From: an uncultured Alphaproteobacteria bacterium
Lineage (GTDB): Bacteria > Pseudomonadota > Alphaproteobacteria > Puniceispirillales > Puniceispirillaceae
DNA: 39,155 nucleotides
Direction: 5' to 3'
Assembly (NCBI GenBank): GCA_913064995.1
Contig: CAJYBL010000001.1
Coordinates: 1 to 39,155, forward strand
The notes beneath the pieces were generated by a model that was not told where the DNA came from, searched no databases, and saw nothing but the letters and a program-made list of their open reading frames with translations. Shown here piece by piece: positions 15,742 to 23,862 of the stretch. The position numbers and the translations under genes were made by a program. Each line of letters starts with the position of its first letter. Position 1 is the first letter of the stretch.

Positions 15742-16476
15742 TTATAAAACCAGCTTGCCAGCTAGGTATGCTCTGGCTGCGGCTGATTTTGGTTTTTGAA
15801 AGAAAGATTTGGCGGGGCTGTGTTCGGCCAATTTGCCGTGATGTAAAAACAGAACATCATCGGCAAGCCGCTTGGCCTGTCCGACATCATGCGTCACAAG
15901 GATAAGTTTCATGCCTTGTTTGCTAACTGATTGCAGATTGGTTTCAATCGTTTCAATCGATGCCGGATCCAGATTGGAGGTTGCTTCGTCCAGAAACAGG
16001 ATTGCCGGATTGATGATCAATGCCCGCGCCAAGGCAAGTCGTTGTTTTTCGCCGCCAGATAGAAGCCGTGCCGGATGCTGAGCCAGATGATCAAGCTGTA
16101 ATTGCGCCAGATAATCCATTGATATTTTCGGATCATCAATGCCGCGTTGGCGCGCCACAAACAGTAGATTTGCCAAAACCGTCCGGCGTAAGATGGTTGG
16201 TGTTTGAAAGACCAATGATTGCTGTTGCCTAATCAAAGAATCAAGTGGCGTATCGGCATAGAGGATTTGCCCCATATCAGGCTTTGCCAGCCCGTGAAGG
16301 CAGCGCATGAAAAGGCTTTTTCCAGCGCCATTAGGCCCCATAATGACGCTAATGCCGTCCGATTTGATGATACAGGACAGATCATCAATCAACATACGCT
16401 CATTCAGTGTCAGGGTGATATTCTGAATGGTTATTGGCATCAGCCCACGCTGTGCCATTGCGGTTTGATTAGACAT
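15742..16476 (-). CDS. tupC: Tungstate ABC transporter ATP-binding protein
   Basis: 244 residues of an ABC ATPase: Walker A GPNGAGKS (47-54), Q-loop Gln91, signature LSGGEKQ (139-145), Walker B AILFLDE (158-164) and switch histidine in LVTHD (about 195). The start ATG 16476 overlaps the tupB stop codon (TATGTCTAA), implying translational coupling; GTG two codons earlier and ATG 16440 are alternatives. It energises tungstate import through TupB. It lacks the C-terminal regulatory (MOP-like) domain of ModC, fitting tungstate-type systems. Confidence 0.88.
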   Translation of the reverse strand: MSNQTAMAQRGLMPITIQNITLTLNERMLIDDLSCIIKSDGISVIMGPNGAGKSLFMRCLHGLAKPDMGQILYADTPLDSLIRQQQSLVFQTPTILRRTVLANLLFVARQRGIDDPKISMDYLAQLQLDHLAQHPARLLSGGEKQRLALARALIINPAILFLDEATSNLDPASIETIETNLQSVSKQGMKLILVTHDVGQAKRLADDVLFLHHGKLAEHSPAKSFFQKPKSAAARAYLAGKLVL

Positions 16477-17176
16477 AGGCACGCCGCCTTGCCGATGCTT
16501 TTAACCATTGCACCAGAAAATTTACCGCAAGCGAAATCGCCAATAGAATAAAGCCAAGCGCCAATGCCAGCGCTAGCTCGCCTTTTGAGGTTTCAAGCGC
16601 AATCGCCGTTGTCATCACGCGGGTGAGATGATCAATATTGCCGCCAACGATAATCACCGCGCCAACTTCGGAAATGGCGCGGCCAAATCCGGCTAGAATA
16701 ACCGTCATAAGCGAATAGCGCGCATCAATGATATAGGCCAAAAGTGCGGTTCGTTTTGGCACCACTAGACTATCGAAAAAATCTTTGTAATCTTCGTGTA
16801 GATCCTCAAGAACCTGACAGGATAGCGCGATGATAATCGGTGTGATCAAAATCATCTGTGCAATCACCATGGCCTGCGGCGTATATAGCAGCCCGAGCCA
16901 GCCAAATGGCCCTGATCTCGACAAATGCAAATAAACCAACAGCCCCACAACAACCGGTGGCAATCCCATCAGGGCATTGAAAACACCAACCAGAAAATCG
17001 CGCATCGGGAAATGACGCATGGCCAGAAATGCGCCAATGGGAAGACCGATCACGCAAGACAAAACCAATGACGCCAAGCTGACATTGATGGAAAGCGCCA
17101 GAATTTCCATCAGATCACGATCCGAGCTGGCCAACAGGCCAAAGGCAGCGGCGAAAGATTCTGAATAGATTGGCAT
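16469..17176 (-). CDS. tupB: Tungstate ABC transporter permease
   Basis: 235 residues with about five to six transmembrane helices (first about 24-50, last about 205-228). GLPPVVVGLLVYLHLSRSGPFG and the EAA-loop-like GFGRAISEVGAVIIVGGNI are characteristic of TupB permeases (the ModB counterpart has a related E-V/F-G-A-T motif). AGGA lies ten bases before ATG 17176. First gene of tupBCA; its end overlaps tupC. A possible metal-responsive dyad lies about 60-80 bases upstream. Confidence 0.88.
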   Translation of the reverse strand: MPIYSESFAAAFGLLASSDRDLMEILALSINVSLASLVLSCVIGLPIGAFLAMRHFPMRDFLVGVFNALMGLPPVVVGLLVYLHLSRSGPFGWLGLLYTPQAMVIAQMILITPIIIALSCQVLEDLHEDYKDFFDSLVVPKRTALLAYIIDARYSLMTVILAGFGRAISEVGAVIIVGGNIDHLTRVMTTAIALETSKGELALALALGFILLAISLAVNFLVQWLKASARRRAYV

Positions 17177-17233
17177 TTACGTTCCTAGCTATGTGATTTT
17201 TTACATCTACTATGAAAAAAACGCTGGATCAAC

Positions 17234-17257
17234 CGTTATGCTTAAATTATCACAACG
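17234..17257. promoter_or_regulatory. Imperfect dyad upstream of tupB, ModE-like operator candidate
   Basis: CGTTATG (17234-17240) and CACAACG (17251-17257) flank a 10-base A+T-rich spacer. Outer bases CGTT...AACG are symmetric, as in ModE-family operators, whose half-sites are of the CGTTATAT type. It lies 58-81 bases upstream of the tupB start. Symmetry is incomplete, so this is a suggestion only. Confidence 0.3.
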
Positions 17258-17273
17258 AATGTCTACCGGTTTA

Positions 17274-18167
17274 TCAATCGCTAAATTCGGTGCCAAGCGC
17301 CTTTTCATAAATCTTGATAATGGCGCTTTTTGGCTCGCGGCCATAGCCAGCGGCGATGGCATTTTGATAGCTGCTTGTCATTGCATTCACCAACGGGGTC
17401 ATTGCGCGTTTTTCAATCGCAATGTGCTGGACATTCAAAATATCCTTATAGGCGTCTTCCATTGGAAAATCATTGTCAAACTGGCGCGCCAACATGCGTG
17501 GTACAAAATGATCACCAGCAAAGCTGCGGGCGCTTGCGGTTGTCACAACTTGGGTCAAGGCCTCGGTTGAAAGGCCGCCAGCTACGGCCAGTGGCAATAC
17601 CTCGCATAGCGCGACAATATTGATATCATAGATGATGTTATTGACCGCTTTCATCATCTGGCCAGCGCCGCTTTCGCCGCAATAGACGATAAATTCGCCC
17701 ATGGCATCAAGCTGTGGCTTAGCAAGATCAAATAAGGATTTGCTGCCGCCAAACATCAGGGTCAATGTGCCATCTGTGGCGCGAAAGGGAAGGCCGGAAA
17801 TCGGGCAATCAGCATAGGTAATGCCGCGACTTGCCAATTGATCATGGATGGCAATGGCCTCAAGGCGGTCAATTGTTGAGGTGTCGATAATGGCAAGATC
17901 GCCTTGTGCCAATTCAGCAATACCACCATCGCCGAAAATCACCTCATTCACCTCTTTTGCAGACGGAAGGCATAGGAATATGAGATGACAATTCGCCGCC
18001 AGATTGCCAACTGTGCTGGCAATGATGATATCATCGCCGTTCAGCCGGTCAGTGGCGGCTGGCATCGCGTCATAGGCATAAAATGGCGTAGCGATTTTTG
18101 CCAGATTATTGGCCATGCCAAGTCCCATTTGGCCGAGGCCAATAAACCCAATACCGCTGTTACGCAT
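17274..18167 (-). CDS. 3-hydroxyisobutyrate dehydrogenase-family NAD(P)-dependent oxidoreductase
   Basis: 297 residues of the beta-hydroxyacid dehydrogenase family: N-terminal Rossmann motif GFIGLGQMGLGMANNL (7-22), the substrate motif in YADCPISGLPFRATDGTLTLMFGG (family consensus D-A-P-V-S-G-G-x-x-x-A-x-x-G-T-L; here the second Gly is Leu-Pro), and the catalytic lysine in GQMMKAVNNI. GDHFVPRMLARQFDNDFPMEDAYKD is the expected C-terminal K-D motif region. Members oxidise short 3-hydroxy acids such as tartronate semialdehyde precursors or 3-hydroxyisobutyrate. The substrate here is open. It is leftward, about 100 bases ahead of tupB, and divergent from the PrpF gene. Confidence 0.88.
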   Translation of the reverse strand: MRNSGIGFIGLGQMGLGMANNLAKIATPFYAYDAMPAATDRLNGDDIIIASTVGNLAANCHLIFLCLPSAKEVNEVIFGDGGIAELAQGDLAIIDTSTIDRLEAIAIHDQLASRGITYADCPISGLPFRATDGTLTLMFGGSKSLFDLAKPQLDAMGEFIVYCGESGAGQMMKAVNNIIYDINIVALCEVLPLAVAGGLSTEALTQVVTTASARSFAGDHFVPRMLARQFDNDFPMEDAYKDILNVQHIAIEKRAMTPLVNAMTSSYQNAIAAGYGREPKSAIIKIYEKALGTEFSD

Positions 18168-18222
18168 CGCATTTTATCCCTTAGAAAGATGACCGGTGGC
18201 GGCGCCCAGATTAAACCGCTAT

Positions 18223-18272
18223 CTGTCAGTCTATACAGAAATTTTACCTTGTATATATAGTGACAGTTGTCA
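18223..18272. promoter_or_regulatory. Inverted-repeat cluster in the HIBADH/PrpF divergent promoter
   Basis: Within the 234-base divergent gap, CTGTCA (18223-18228) and TATACA (18232-18237) are mirrored by TGTATA (18250-18255) and TGACAG (18261-18266), allowing a two-base offset. The right end continues as TGACA-GT-TGTCA (18261-18272), itself a dyad. This is the arrangement expected of an operator for a dimeric regulator, for example a GntR-type protein, but no regulator gene is present in the window. Confidence 0.35.
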
Positions 18273-18401
18273 GCGTGGAGATTCTGCACTAGCGTTCTCA
18301 TTCAGCATGATAACTTTGCTGACCTGTTCTTGTTTGGTATTGTCTTGCAACAGGATCGGCGGCCAGCATCCCACAAATATATTCGGTTAAGGACCGTTCA
18401 A

Positions 18402-19475
18402 ATGGCTCAGCGTGAAATTCCATTTCTTTTTATGCGTGGCGGCACGTCGCGCGGCCCATATTTTAATGCAGCTGATTTGCCATCTGACCGTGATGCAATT
18501 GCTAAAATTCTGCTTCAGGCGGTTGGTACGGGTCATCCATTGAATATTGATGGTATTGGGGGTGGCAATGCGGTGACTAACAAGGTTGCGATGCTGTCAC
18601 GATCTGCTGATGATGCCGCCGATATTGATTATTTCTTTGCCCAGGTTTCGGTTTTGGAACAGCTTGTCGATTTCAAACCAACCTGCGGCAATATTCTATC
18701 GGGTGTTGGCCCAGCGGCAATTGAAATGGGGCTTATGCCAGCCACTGATCCAATTACTGAAGTGCGGATCAAGCTTGTCAATACAGGCGCTTTGGTTGTG
18801 GCAAGGGTGCAAACGCCGGGCGGTGTCGTGCACTATGATGGCGATACCGAAATTGATGGCGTGCCAGGAACCGCCGCGCGGATTGACCTTCAATTTATGG
18901 ATGTTGTTGGTGCGGCTACTGGTAAATTGCTGCCAACGGGTAATCTTCGCGATCAATTTGACAATATCGAAGTGACCTGTATGGATGTGGCAATGCCAAC
19001 GGTTACCGCGCGCGCCGATGCATTTGGTCTTTCCGGATATGAGTCTGTTCAAGAACTCGAAGCGAACAAAGGTTTCATGGCAAAGATGGAAACGGTTCGG
19101 CTTGCCGCTGGTTTGGCGATGGGCATGGGAGATGTGCGCAAATCTGTCACTCCAAAATTTGCGGTGTTTGCTCCGGCAAAGGCGGGTGGCACAATTAACG
19201 CGCGTTATTTCATGCCATGGCAGGCACATCCGACAATGGCAGTAACCGGGGCGCAATGTCTGGCCTCCTGCGCCATTACCCCAGGCAGTATTGCCGACGG
19301 GTTGTTAACGCGGCCAAGCGCCGGCCCTGCAACTGTTACCATTGAGCATCCGTCCGGAACGATTGATGTGGTTGTCGATTATGACATTACCGACAATGGG
19401 CTTGACTTGAAATCGGCTGGATTGGTGCGTACTGCGCGCAAGCTAGCATCAGGGCAGCTATTCATTTCCAACTAG
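18402..19475 (+). CDS. PrpF-family isomerase, 4-oxalomesaconate tautomerase-like
   Basis: 357 residues from ATG 18402, with AAGGA eight bases upstream; the frame extends 45 codons further up but that part reads as promoter sequence. PrpF-family (diaminopimelate-epimerase-like fold) signatures are clear: FLFMRGGTSRGPYF, GIGGGNAVTNKVA, and FKPTCGNILSGVGPAAIE, whose cysteine is the conserved active-site Cys of the fold. PrpF-family enzymes shift the double bond of unsaturated tricarboxylates: 2-methyl-aconitate isomerase, 4-oxalomesaconate tautomerase (gallate pathway) and aconitate isomerase. Adjacent TTT locus 2 fits a tricarboxylate substrate. Confidence 0.87.
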   Translation: MAQREIPFLFMRGGTSRGPYFNAADLPSDRDAIAKILLQAVGTGHPLNIDGIGGGNAVTNKVAMLSRSADDAADIDYFFAQVSVLEQLVDFKPTCGNILSGVGPAAIEMGLMPATDPITEVRIKLVNTGALVVARVQTPGGVVHYDGDTEIDGVPGTAARIDLQFMDVVGAATGKLLPTGNLRDQFDNIEVTCMDVAMPTVTARADAFGLSGYESVQELEANKGFMAKMETVRLAAGLAMGMGDVRKSVTPKFAVFAPAKAGGTINARYFMPWQAHPTMAVTGAQCLASCAITPGSIADGLLTRPSAGPATVTIEHPSGTIDVVVDYDITDNGLDLKSAGLVRTARKLASGQLFISN

Positions 19476-19519
19476 CCGCCTTTAGGAAATCTATATTGAC
19501 GTGCCTTGGGTAGTAGTCC

Positions 19520-19568
19520 GGTGGTAGCCGGTTATCATGCCGGCATGTTTGGTCACGCCGGCACCACC
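19520..19568. terminator. Bulged hairpin between convergent PrpF and tctA genes
   Basis: GGTGGT-A-GCCGG (19520-19531) pairs with CCGGC-ACCACC (19558-19568), one bulged A, with an inner ATGCCGGCAT (19537-19546) that can form its own small hairpin. It sits in the 117-base gap between the two stop codons. Rightward, it is followed by a pyrimidine-rich but interrupted TTCTATTCTATC tract. Confidence 0.5.
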
Positions 19569-19592
19569 TTCTATTCTATCAATGTTCGTCGT

Positions 19593-21236
19593 TTAGGCTT
19601 TGGATTGACTGCCAAACCGACGCCAGAGGATAGTGCTGCTAATCGCGATTGCCGCCACTGCTAAAGCAGTCCGCAGAAGACCACCCATCATGAATAGCGG
19701 CAGTGATAGGCTAAATAGCACTAGAGGCGAGAAGAGTCGTTCAAGTAATGAGCCCGTATTGCGATGCTTCTGATAAATCGGGAAAATCATCGAAAATACC
19801 GCAACAATAGCAAAGAATAACGACCAAGGCCGAACAAAGAATAACATGGGGTCGGCATCAATTGCCAAGGCCCTGGCTAAATTCAATTCGGCAATATTAC
19901 CAAGAACAACACCGAGGATCATTGGTGCCAATGGGAAGCCGAATTGGCGCATCACGAATCCCAAAATACCAAAGAAAAACAATGTCCAGATATCTTCAAT
20001 TGAATTATGAAGAGCAAAGACACCGATCGTCGCAAAGGTTAAGATAACAGTTGCCAGCACGTAAGTTTTGATCCGTGTTACAAGAACAAAAACACGTAGA
20101 ACACCTGACTGCATTCCAATCATGATGAAGCTTGCCAGGAAAAACGCTATGTAAATCGAGTATGCGAGTACTGGCTCGTCTTTTATGAAAGTTGGTCCGG
20201 GCACAATATCATGCATGAGCAAAGCCCCAAGCATGATTGCGGCTGTGATATCACCCGGAATACCGAGAGCCATTAGAGGCGTTAAGGCGCCACCTTCGAC
20301 TGCATTATTTGACGCTTCAGGTGCGATGATACCTCGAGGGTCTCCCTTGCCAAATTTGGAGTCATCTTTTGCGGCTTTTTTGGCTTGATCATAGGAAAGG
20401 ATATTTGCAATCGAACCGCCAGCACCGGGTAAAATTCCAGTGAACATTCCAATCAATGCTGAACGAATTACAACCACCCAGTTTTTCAGCAAGATACCGA
20501 TTGCGCGGCGATGTTCAATCTTTACCTTAACTTGTTTTCGGTCGCTTAGGGCATTGCGCGCAGTAACAGGGTTACGCAAATCAGATAGCAACTGGGAAAA
20601 GGCAAACAGGCCAATTAGCACGGCAATAAAGTCAAAACCGGTCAACAAATAATCAGAACCAAAATCAAAACGGCCAACACCAACCGCGTCATCTTCACCC
20701 ACTGTGCGAATTAACAAGCCAGCGGCACCGGCAATTAGCCCCTTGACTAGGTGCTCGCCAGCAAGTGACGCCGTCACTGTCAGGGCAAACATCACGAGCA
20801 TGAAAAAATCCCAAGGCTGGAACTCTAGACCTACCATCGCAAGTTGAGGTGCAAACAACACCAACAGAATTGCTGATATTATGCCTCCGCAAAAGGAAGA
20901 CCAGACACCTATGCCAAGTGCGAGACCGGGCTCACCTGCTCGAGCCATTGGGAAGCCATCAAATGTTGTTGCTACTGAGGACGGTGTTCCGGGTATACCA
21001 GTTAAGATGCCTGACATAAGGCCACCAGAAAGACCGCCAACTAAAACGGAAATCATTGTGGCTAGCCCTTGGGCGGGTGGCATCGAAAAAGTGAAAGGCA
21101 GCGTCAGGACGATCGCCATTGCAATGGTAAAGCCTGGTATAGAGCCGGCCATTAAACCCGCGCCAACACCAACGACCATGTAAATCAAAGTTACTGGATC
21201 AATAATATTCAAAAGCGCTTCAAGAAAAATATCCAT
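19593..21236 (-). CDS. tctA: TctA-family large permease (TTT locus 2)
   Basis: 547 residues and about 12 membrane helices. Visible TctA motifs are GVGAGLMAGSIPGFTIAMAIVLTLPFTF near residue 20-50, LTGIPGTPSSVATTFDGFPMA, PGAGGSIANILSYDQAKKA and LMALGIPGDITAAIMLGALLMHD. It forms the transport pore for the carboxylate delivered by the binding protein at 21833. Sequence differs clearly from the locus 1 TctA (different loops and a longer C-terminus), so the two loci are not a recent duplication and probably import different acids. Seven bases separate it from tctB. Confidence 0.93.
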   Translation of the reverse strand: MDIFLEALLNIIDPVTLIYMVVGVGAGLMAGSIPGFTIAMAIVLTLPFTFSMPPAQGLATMISVLVGGLSGGLMSGILTGIPGTPSSVATTFDGFPMARAGEPGLALGIGVWSSFCGGIISAILLVLFAPQLAMVGLEFQPWDFFMLVMFALTVTASLAGEHLVKGLIAGAAGLLIRTVGEDDAVGVGRFDFGSDYLLTGFDFIAVLIGLFAFSQLLSDLRNPVTARNALSDRKQVKVKIEHRRAIGILLKNWVVVIRSALIGMFTGILPGAGGSIANILSYDQAKKAAKDDSKFGKGDPRGIIAPEASNNAVEGGALTPLMALGIPGDITAAIMLGALLMHDIVPGPTFIKDEPVLAYSIYIAFFLASFIMIGMQSGVLRVFVLVTRIKTYVLATVILTFATIGVFALHNSIEDIWTLFFFGILGFVMRQFGFPLAPMILGVVLGNIAELNLARALAIDADPMLFFVRPWSLFFAIVAVFSMIFPIYQKHRNTGSLLERLFSPLVLFSLSLPLFMMGGLLRTALAVAAIAISSTILWRRFGSQSKA

Positions 21237-21243
21237 TTGAAGT

Positions 21244-21723
21244 TTACAACCCTGTCAAAGACCCGCGTGGCAGAAACACTTCCAACACGTAGGTGAATAA
21301 AAGCCACATGCCTCCGGAAGCTCCCAGTGCAACCAACAAATGCATTAAAATTGCACGCCAGCCACCCAGAACAGTTAGCAGGATAAAGCTGAATAAAATA
21401 TTGCCAATCAGCATGCCCAGATAGGGAAGTACAATTAGATAAAGAGCAAAAATTGAGAAAACAGCGATCACATTTCGCCAATATAAAATAAATTCGCCAA
21501 TGGACTTTCGCGGTGCAGCATCTTTAGCCTCTTTTGGCATCCGGATAGATTGCAATAGGTAAATCACGCTCAATACGCCAAGAATGATGATGATAAGCCG
21601 AGGCCAAGCTGCCGGTGACAAAACGCCGTAGTCAGGCTCGCGAATTTCAAAGCTGGCAAGCATAAGCCCGCCACTCAACATAATGAGGCACAATGCTACT
21701 AAGCTATCCCGATTTAGTGACAT
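21244..21723 (-). CDS. tctB: TctB-family small permease (TTT locus 2)
   Basis: 159 residues from ATG 21723 (MSLNRDSLVALCLIML), with four predicted helices (about 7-24, 37-56, 78-100 and 108-140). The frame is open up to a GTG at 21774, but the internal ATG matches where TctB proteins normally begin; neither start has a strong ribosome-binding site. The tail ends with LFTYVLEVFLPRG, a common TctB ending. Small membrane subunit of the second TTT transporter. Confidence 0.87.
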   Translation of the reverse strand: MSLNRDSLVALCLIMLSGGLMLASFEIREPDYGVLSPAAWPRLIIIILGVLSVIYLLQSIRMPKEAKDAAPRKSIGEFILYWRNVIAVFSIFALYLIVLPYLGMLIGNILFSFILLTVLGGWRAILMHLLVALGASGGMWLLFTYVLEVFLPRGSLTGL

Positions 21724-21832
21724 ATTAAGACCGCGCTGCTGGATAATCTTATTAAGAAGATAAGCTGGCAGCACTTGGCCGCCAGCTAAAAATTTTAGTC
21801 AAACAACTCACTTGCCGCAGCAGGTGACCAAA

Positions 21833-22813
21833 TTATTTTTTATACATACCAATCTCAATGGCAACAGCTTCATATGCTTTGTATAAGTCTCGGGAGTAGG
21901 CGGTGAACTCCTCGGGGCCTTGGTAACGTAGTCCGGTCCCCTTTGCTGCCATAGCCTTTTGTAAGCTTGGGTTATCAACAGCTTGCTTGATAATACCAGC
22001 CCACATATCGATGATCTCTTTTGGTGTTCCTTTTGGAGCTACAACACCGCGCTCAAGGGCAAAGCTCATATCAATGCCACGCTCTTTCAGGGTTGGCGTA
22101 TTTGGCAGCTGAGGGTCACGATTATCATTAGCAATTGCTAGAGCCTTAATTGTCCCGGCTTCCAAATGTTTTTTTCCAGAGGCAACGTTGACAGCCCCCA
22201 GTGTAATAGCACCGGAAAGCAACGCATTCATTCGCTCAGCAGTGCCATCATATGGGACGAGCTTTAGTTTTACTCCGGTTGCTTTTTGCAAAAGCAACCA
22301 AATGAAGTGAGATGTTGAACCAAATGTTGCCCCTGCTGTGACCTGCCCTGGGTTTGCCTTAGCATATGAAACCATTTCCTCAATTGAATTAAATGGAGCA
22401 TCGGCAGCGGCGCCAACGATATCAGGTGTGATAGTCACGTTTGCAACTGCGTCGAAGCCGTTATAATGAAAATCAATTCTTCCATTCAGAAAACTGGTAA
22501 TGGCTGATTGGTGGATCGCAAATAAGGTACAACCATCAGGTTTGGCTTTGGCTGCTTGCTTGGCGCCTTTGTTACCGCCCTGGCCGGGAACGGTTACCAC
22601 CTTCAGATTATAAGGTGTGTCCATTTCGCTAATGGTTTTTTCAACTAGCGCATACAGAACCTGCGTGCCGCCACCGGGCTTCCAAGGCACGATCAATTGA
22701 GCTGTTTCACAAGGAAGCTTTGGAACAGAATGAGATCCAGCCTGGGCAACGGATGACGCCAGCATGACGCCGGCTGCCACGGCTCCAAAAATTGAAAGTC
22801 TTGAATTCAGCAT
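21833..22813 (-). CDS. tctC: TctC/Bug-family periplasmic solute-binding protein (TTT locus 2)
   Basis: 326 residues from ATG 22813, preceded by AAGGAG; this start exposes a normal signal peptide (LSIFGAVAAGVMLASSVAQA), whereas the longer frame to 22894 adds a non-signal leader. The mature protein shows TAQLIVPWKPGGGTQV, the Bug ligand loop, and GATFGSTSHFIWLLLQ plus VPYDGTAERMNALL as the other ligand loops. A cysteine pair (CETAQL and GCTLFA) may form a disulfide. It feeds TctAB of locus 2. A weak hairpin (about 21811-21828, CACTTGC with CAGGTG) follows the gene. Confidence 0.9.
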   Translation of the reverse strand: MLNSRLSIFGAVAAGVMLASSVAQAGSHSVPKLPCETAQLIVPWKPGGGTQVLYALVEKTISEMDTPYNLKVVTVPGQGGNKGAKQAAKAKPDGCTLFAIHQSAITSFLNGRIDFHYNGFDAVANVTITPDIVGAAADAPFNSIEEMVSYAKANPGQVTAGATFGSTSHFIWLLLQKATGVKLKLVPYDGTAERMNALLSGAITLGAVNVASGKKHLEAGTIKALAIANDNRDPQLPNTPTLKERGIDMSFALERGVVAPKGTPKEIIDMWAGIIKQAVDNPSLQKAMAAKGTGLRYQGPEEFTAYSRDLYKAYEAVAIEIGMYKK

Positions 22814-22992
22814 AGTAAGATTACTCCTTCTTGCTTGGTTTAAGCGACAACATGTCAATAAAAATAGGCGCCGCGTTAAGTGCTTTTTAATCAATTAAGG
22901 TTGCAAAGGTTCACCGCACCGAGTCAATATAAATTTATTGAACAACCCTGTTTTTGATCACTAAATGCTCCGCCAAACGCTGTAGGAAAAAT

Positions 22993-23796
22993 ATGCTATC
23001 TGTAGGAATTATTGGCCTTGGAACCATCGGCAATGTTGTCGCGAAGGCGCTTGATGAGGGAATTAATGGCATGTCGCTGGTGGCAATTGCGTCAGGCCGG
23101 CGTGATAAGGCACTTGCCAGCATTGCCGGCCTTTCATCACCAGTTGAATTCATGTCAATTGACGAGGTGGCAGCTTGCTGTGACGTGATTGTGGATTGTG
23201 CGCCAAAATCGGTGTTTCGCGATATTGCTATTGAGGCTTTTTCGCGGGGGCGCATTTTGGTGACGGTAAGCGGTGCTGGCATTCTTGCGAATGAAGACAT
23301 CGAAGACATGGCACGCGAAAATGGTGGTCAGCTTGTTCTTGCAACCGGCGCATTGCTGGGGCTTGATGCGGTTCGTGCCGCGGCTGAGGGCAACATCCAT
23401 TCGGTGCGCATGATTACCCGCAAACCGCCAAACGCGCTAAAAGATGCGCCGCATATCATCAACAATAATATCAGCCTTGATCGGCTGAACGGTGCCATTC
23501 AGGTTTTCAAAGGCAGCGCCCGCGAGGGGGCCAAGGCTTTTCCAGCCAATGTCAATGTTGCGGCGGCTTTGGGGCTTGCCGGTATTGGCGCCGACGCAAC
23601 TGAGCTTGAAGTTTGGGCCGACCCGCATCTTGACCGCAATACACATTCGATTGAAGTCGATGCCGATAGTGCAAAATTCACGTTGCAGATTCAAAATGTG
23701 CAATCTGAGAACAATCCGGGAACCGGCAAGATTACCGCTTTAAGCGTGATCGCCTGTTTGCGGGGCATGACGGCACCGATGAAAATTGGCAGCTAG
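22993..23796 (+). CDS. L-aspartate dehydrogenase (NadX-like)
   Basis: 267 residues from ATG 22993 with AGGA six bases upstream; a longer frame from 22954 is not needed. N-terminal Rossmann motif VGIIGLGTIG (4-13), then VDCAPKSVFRDI, LVTVSGAGIL, LATGALLGLDAVRAAA, and the C-terminal domain with NVNVAAALGLAGIGADATELEVWADP, the catalytic histidine of DRNTHSIEV, and QSENNPGTGKITALSVIACLR, all family traits. It catalyses NAD(P)-dependent oxidation of L-aspartate to iminoaspartate, which hydrolyses to oxaloacetate or feeds NAD synthesis. No nadA/nadC is nearby. It is divergent from TTT locus 2 and 66 bases before a FAH-family gene. Confidence 0.87.
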   Translation: MLSVGIIGLGTIGNVVAKALDEGINGMSLVAIASGRRDKALASIAGLSSPVEFMSIDEVAACCDVIVDCAPKSVFRDIAIEAFSRGRILVTVSGAGILANEDIEDMARENGGQLVLATGALLGLDAVRAAAEGNIHSVRMITRKPPNALKDAPHIINNNISLDRLNGAIQVFKGSAREGAKAFPANVNVAAALGLAGIGADATELEVWADPHLDRNTHSIEVDADSAKFTLQIQNVQSENNPGTGKITALSVIACLRGMTAPMKIGS

Positions 23797-23862
23797 GTAG
23801 TTTGCATGAGCCGCAGATAAAAATCTAAATTCAACGATTGATTTTCATAAAGGGGCAGCAAA

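Noticed and set aside
18267..18401. N-terminal extension of the PrpF gene
   Set aside because: The AAGGA and ATG at 18402 match the family's usual start; the upstream part reads as promoter sequence.
10486..22813. Recent duplication of the two TTT loci
   Set aside because: The protein sequences of the two TctA, TctB and TctC sets differ widely, so they are old paralogues or independently acquired.
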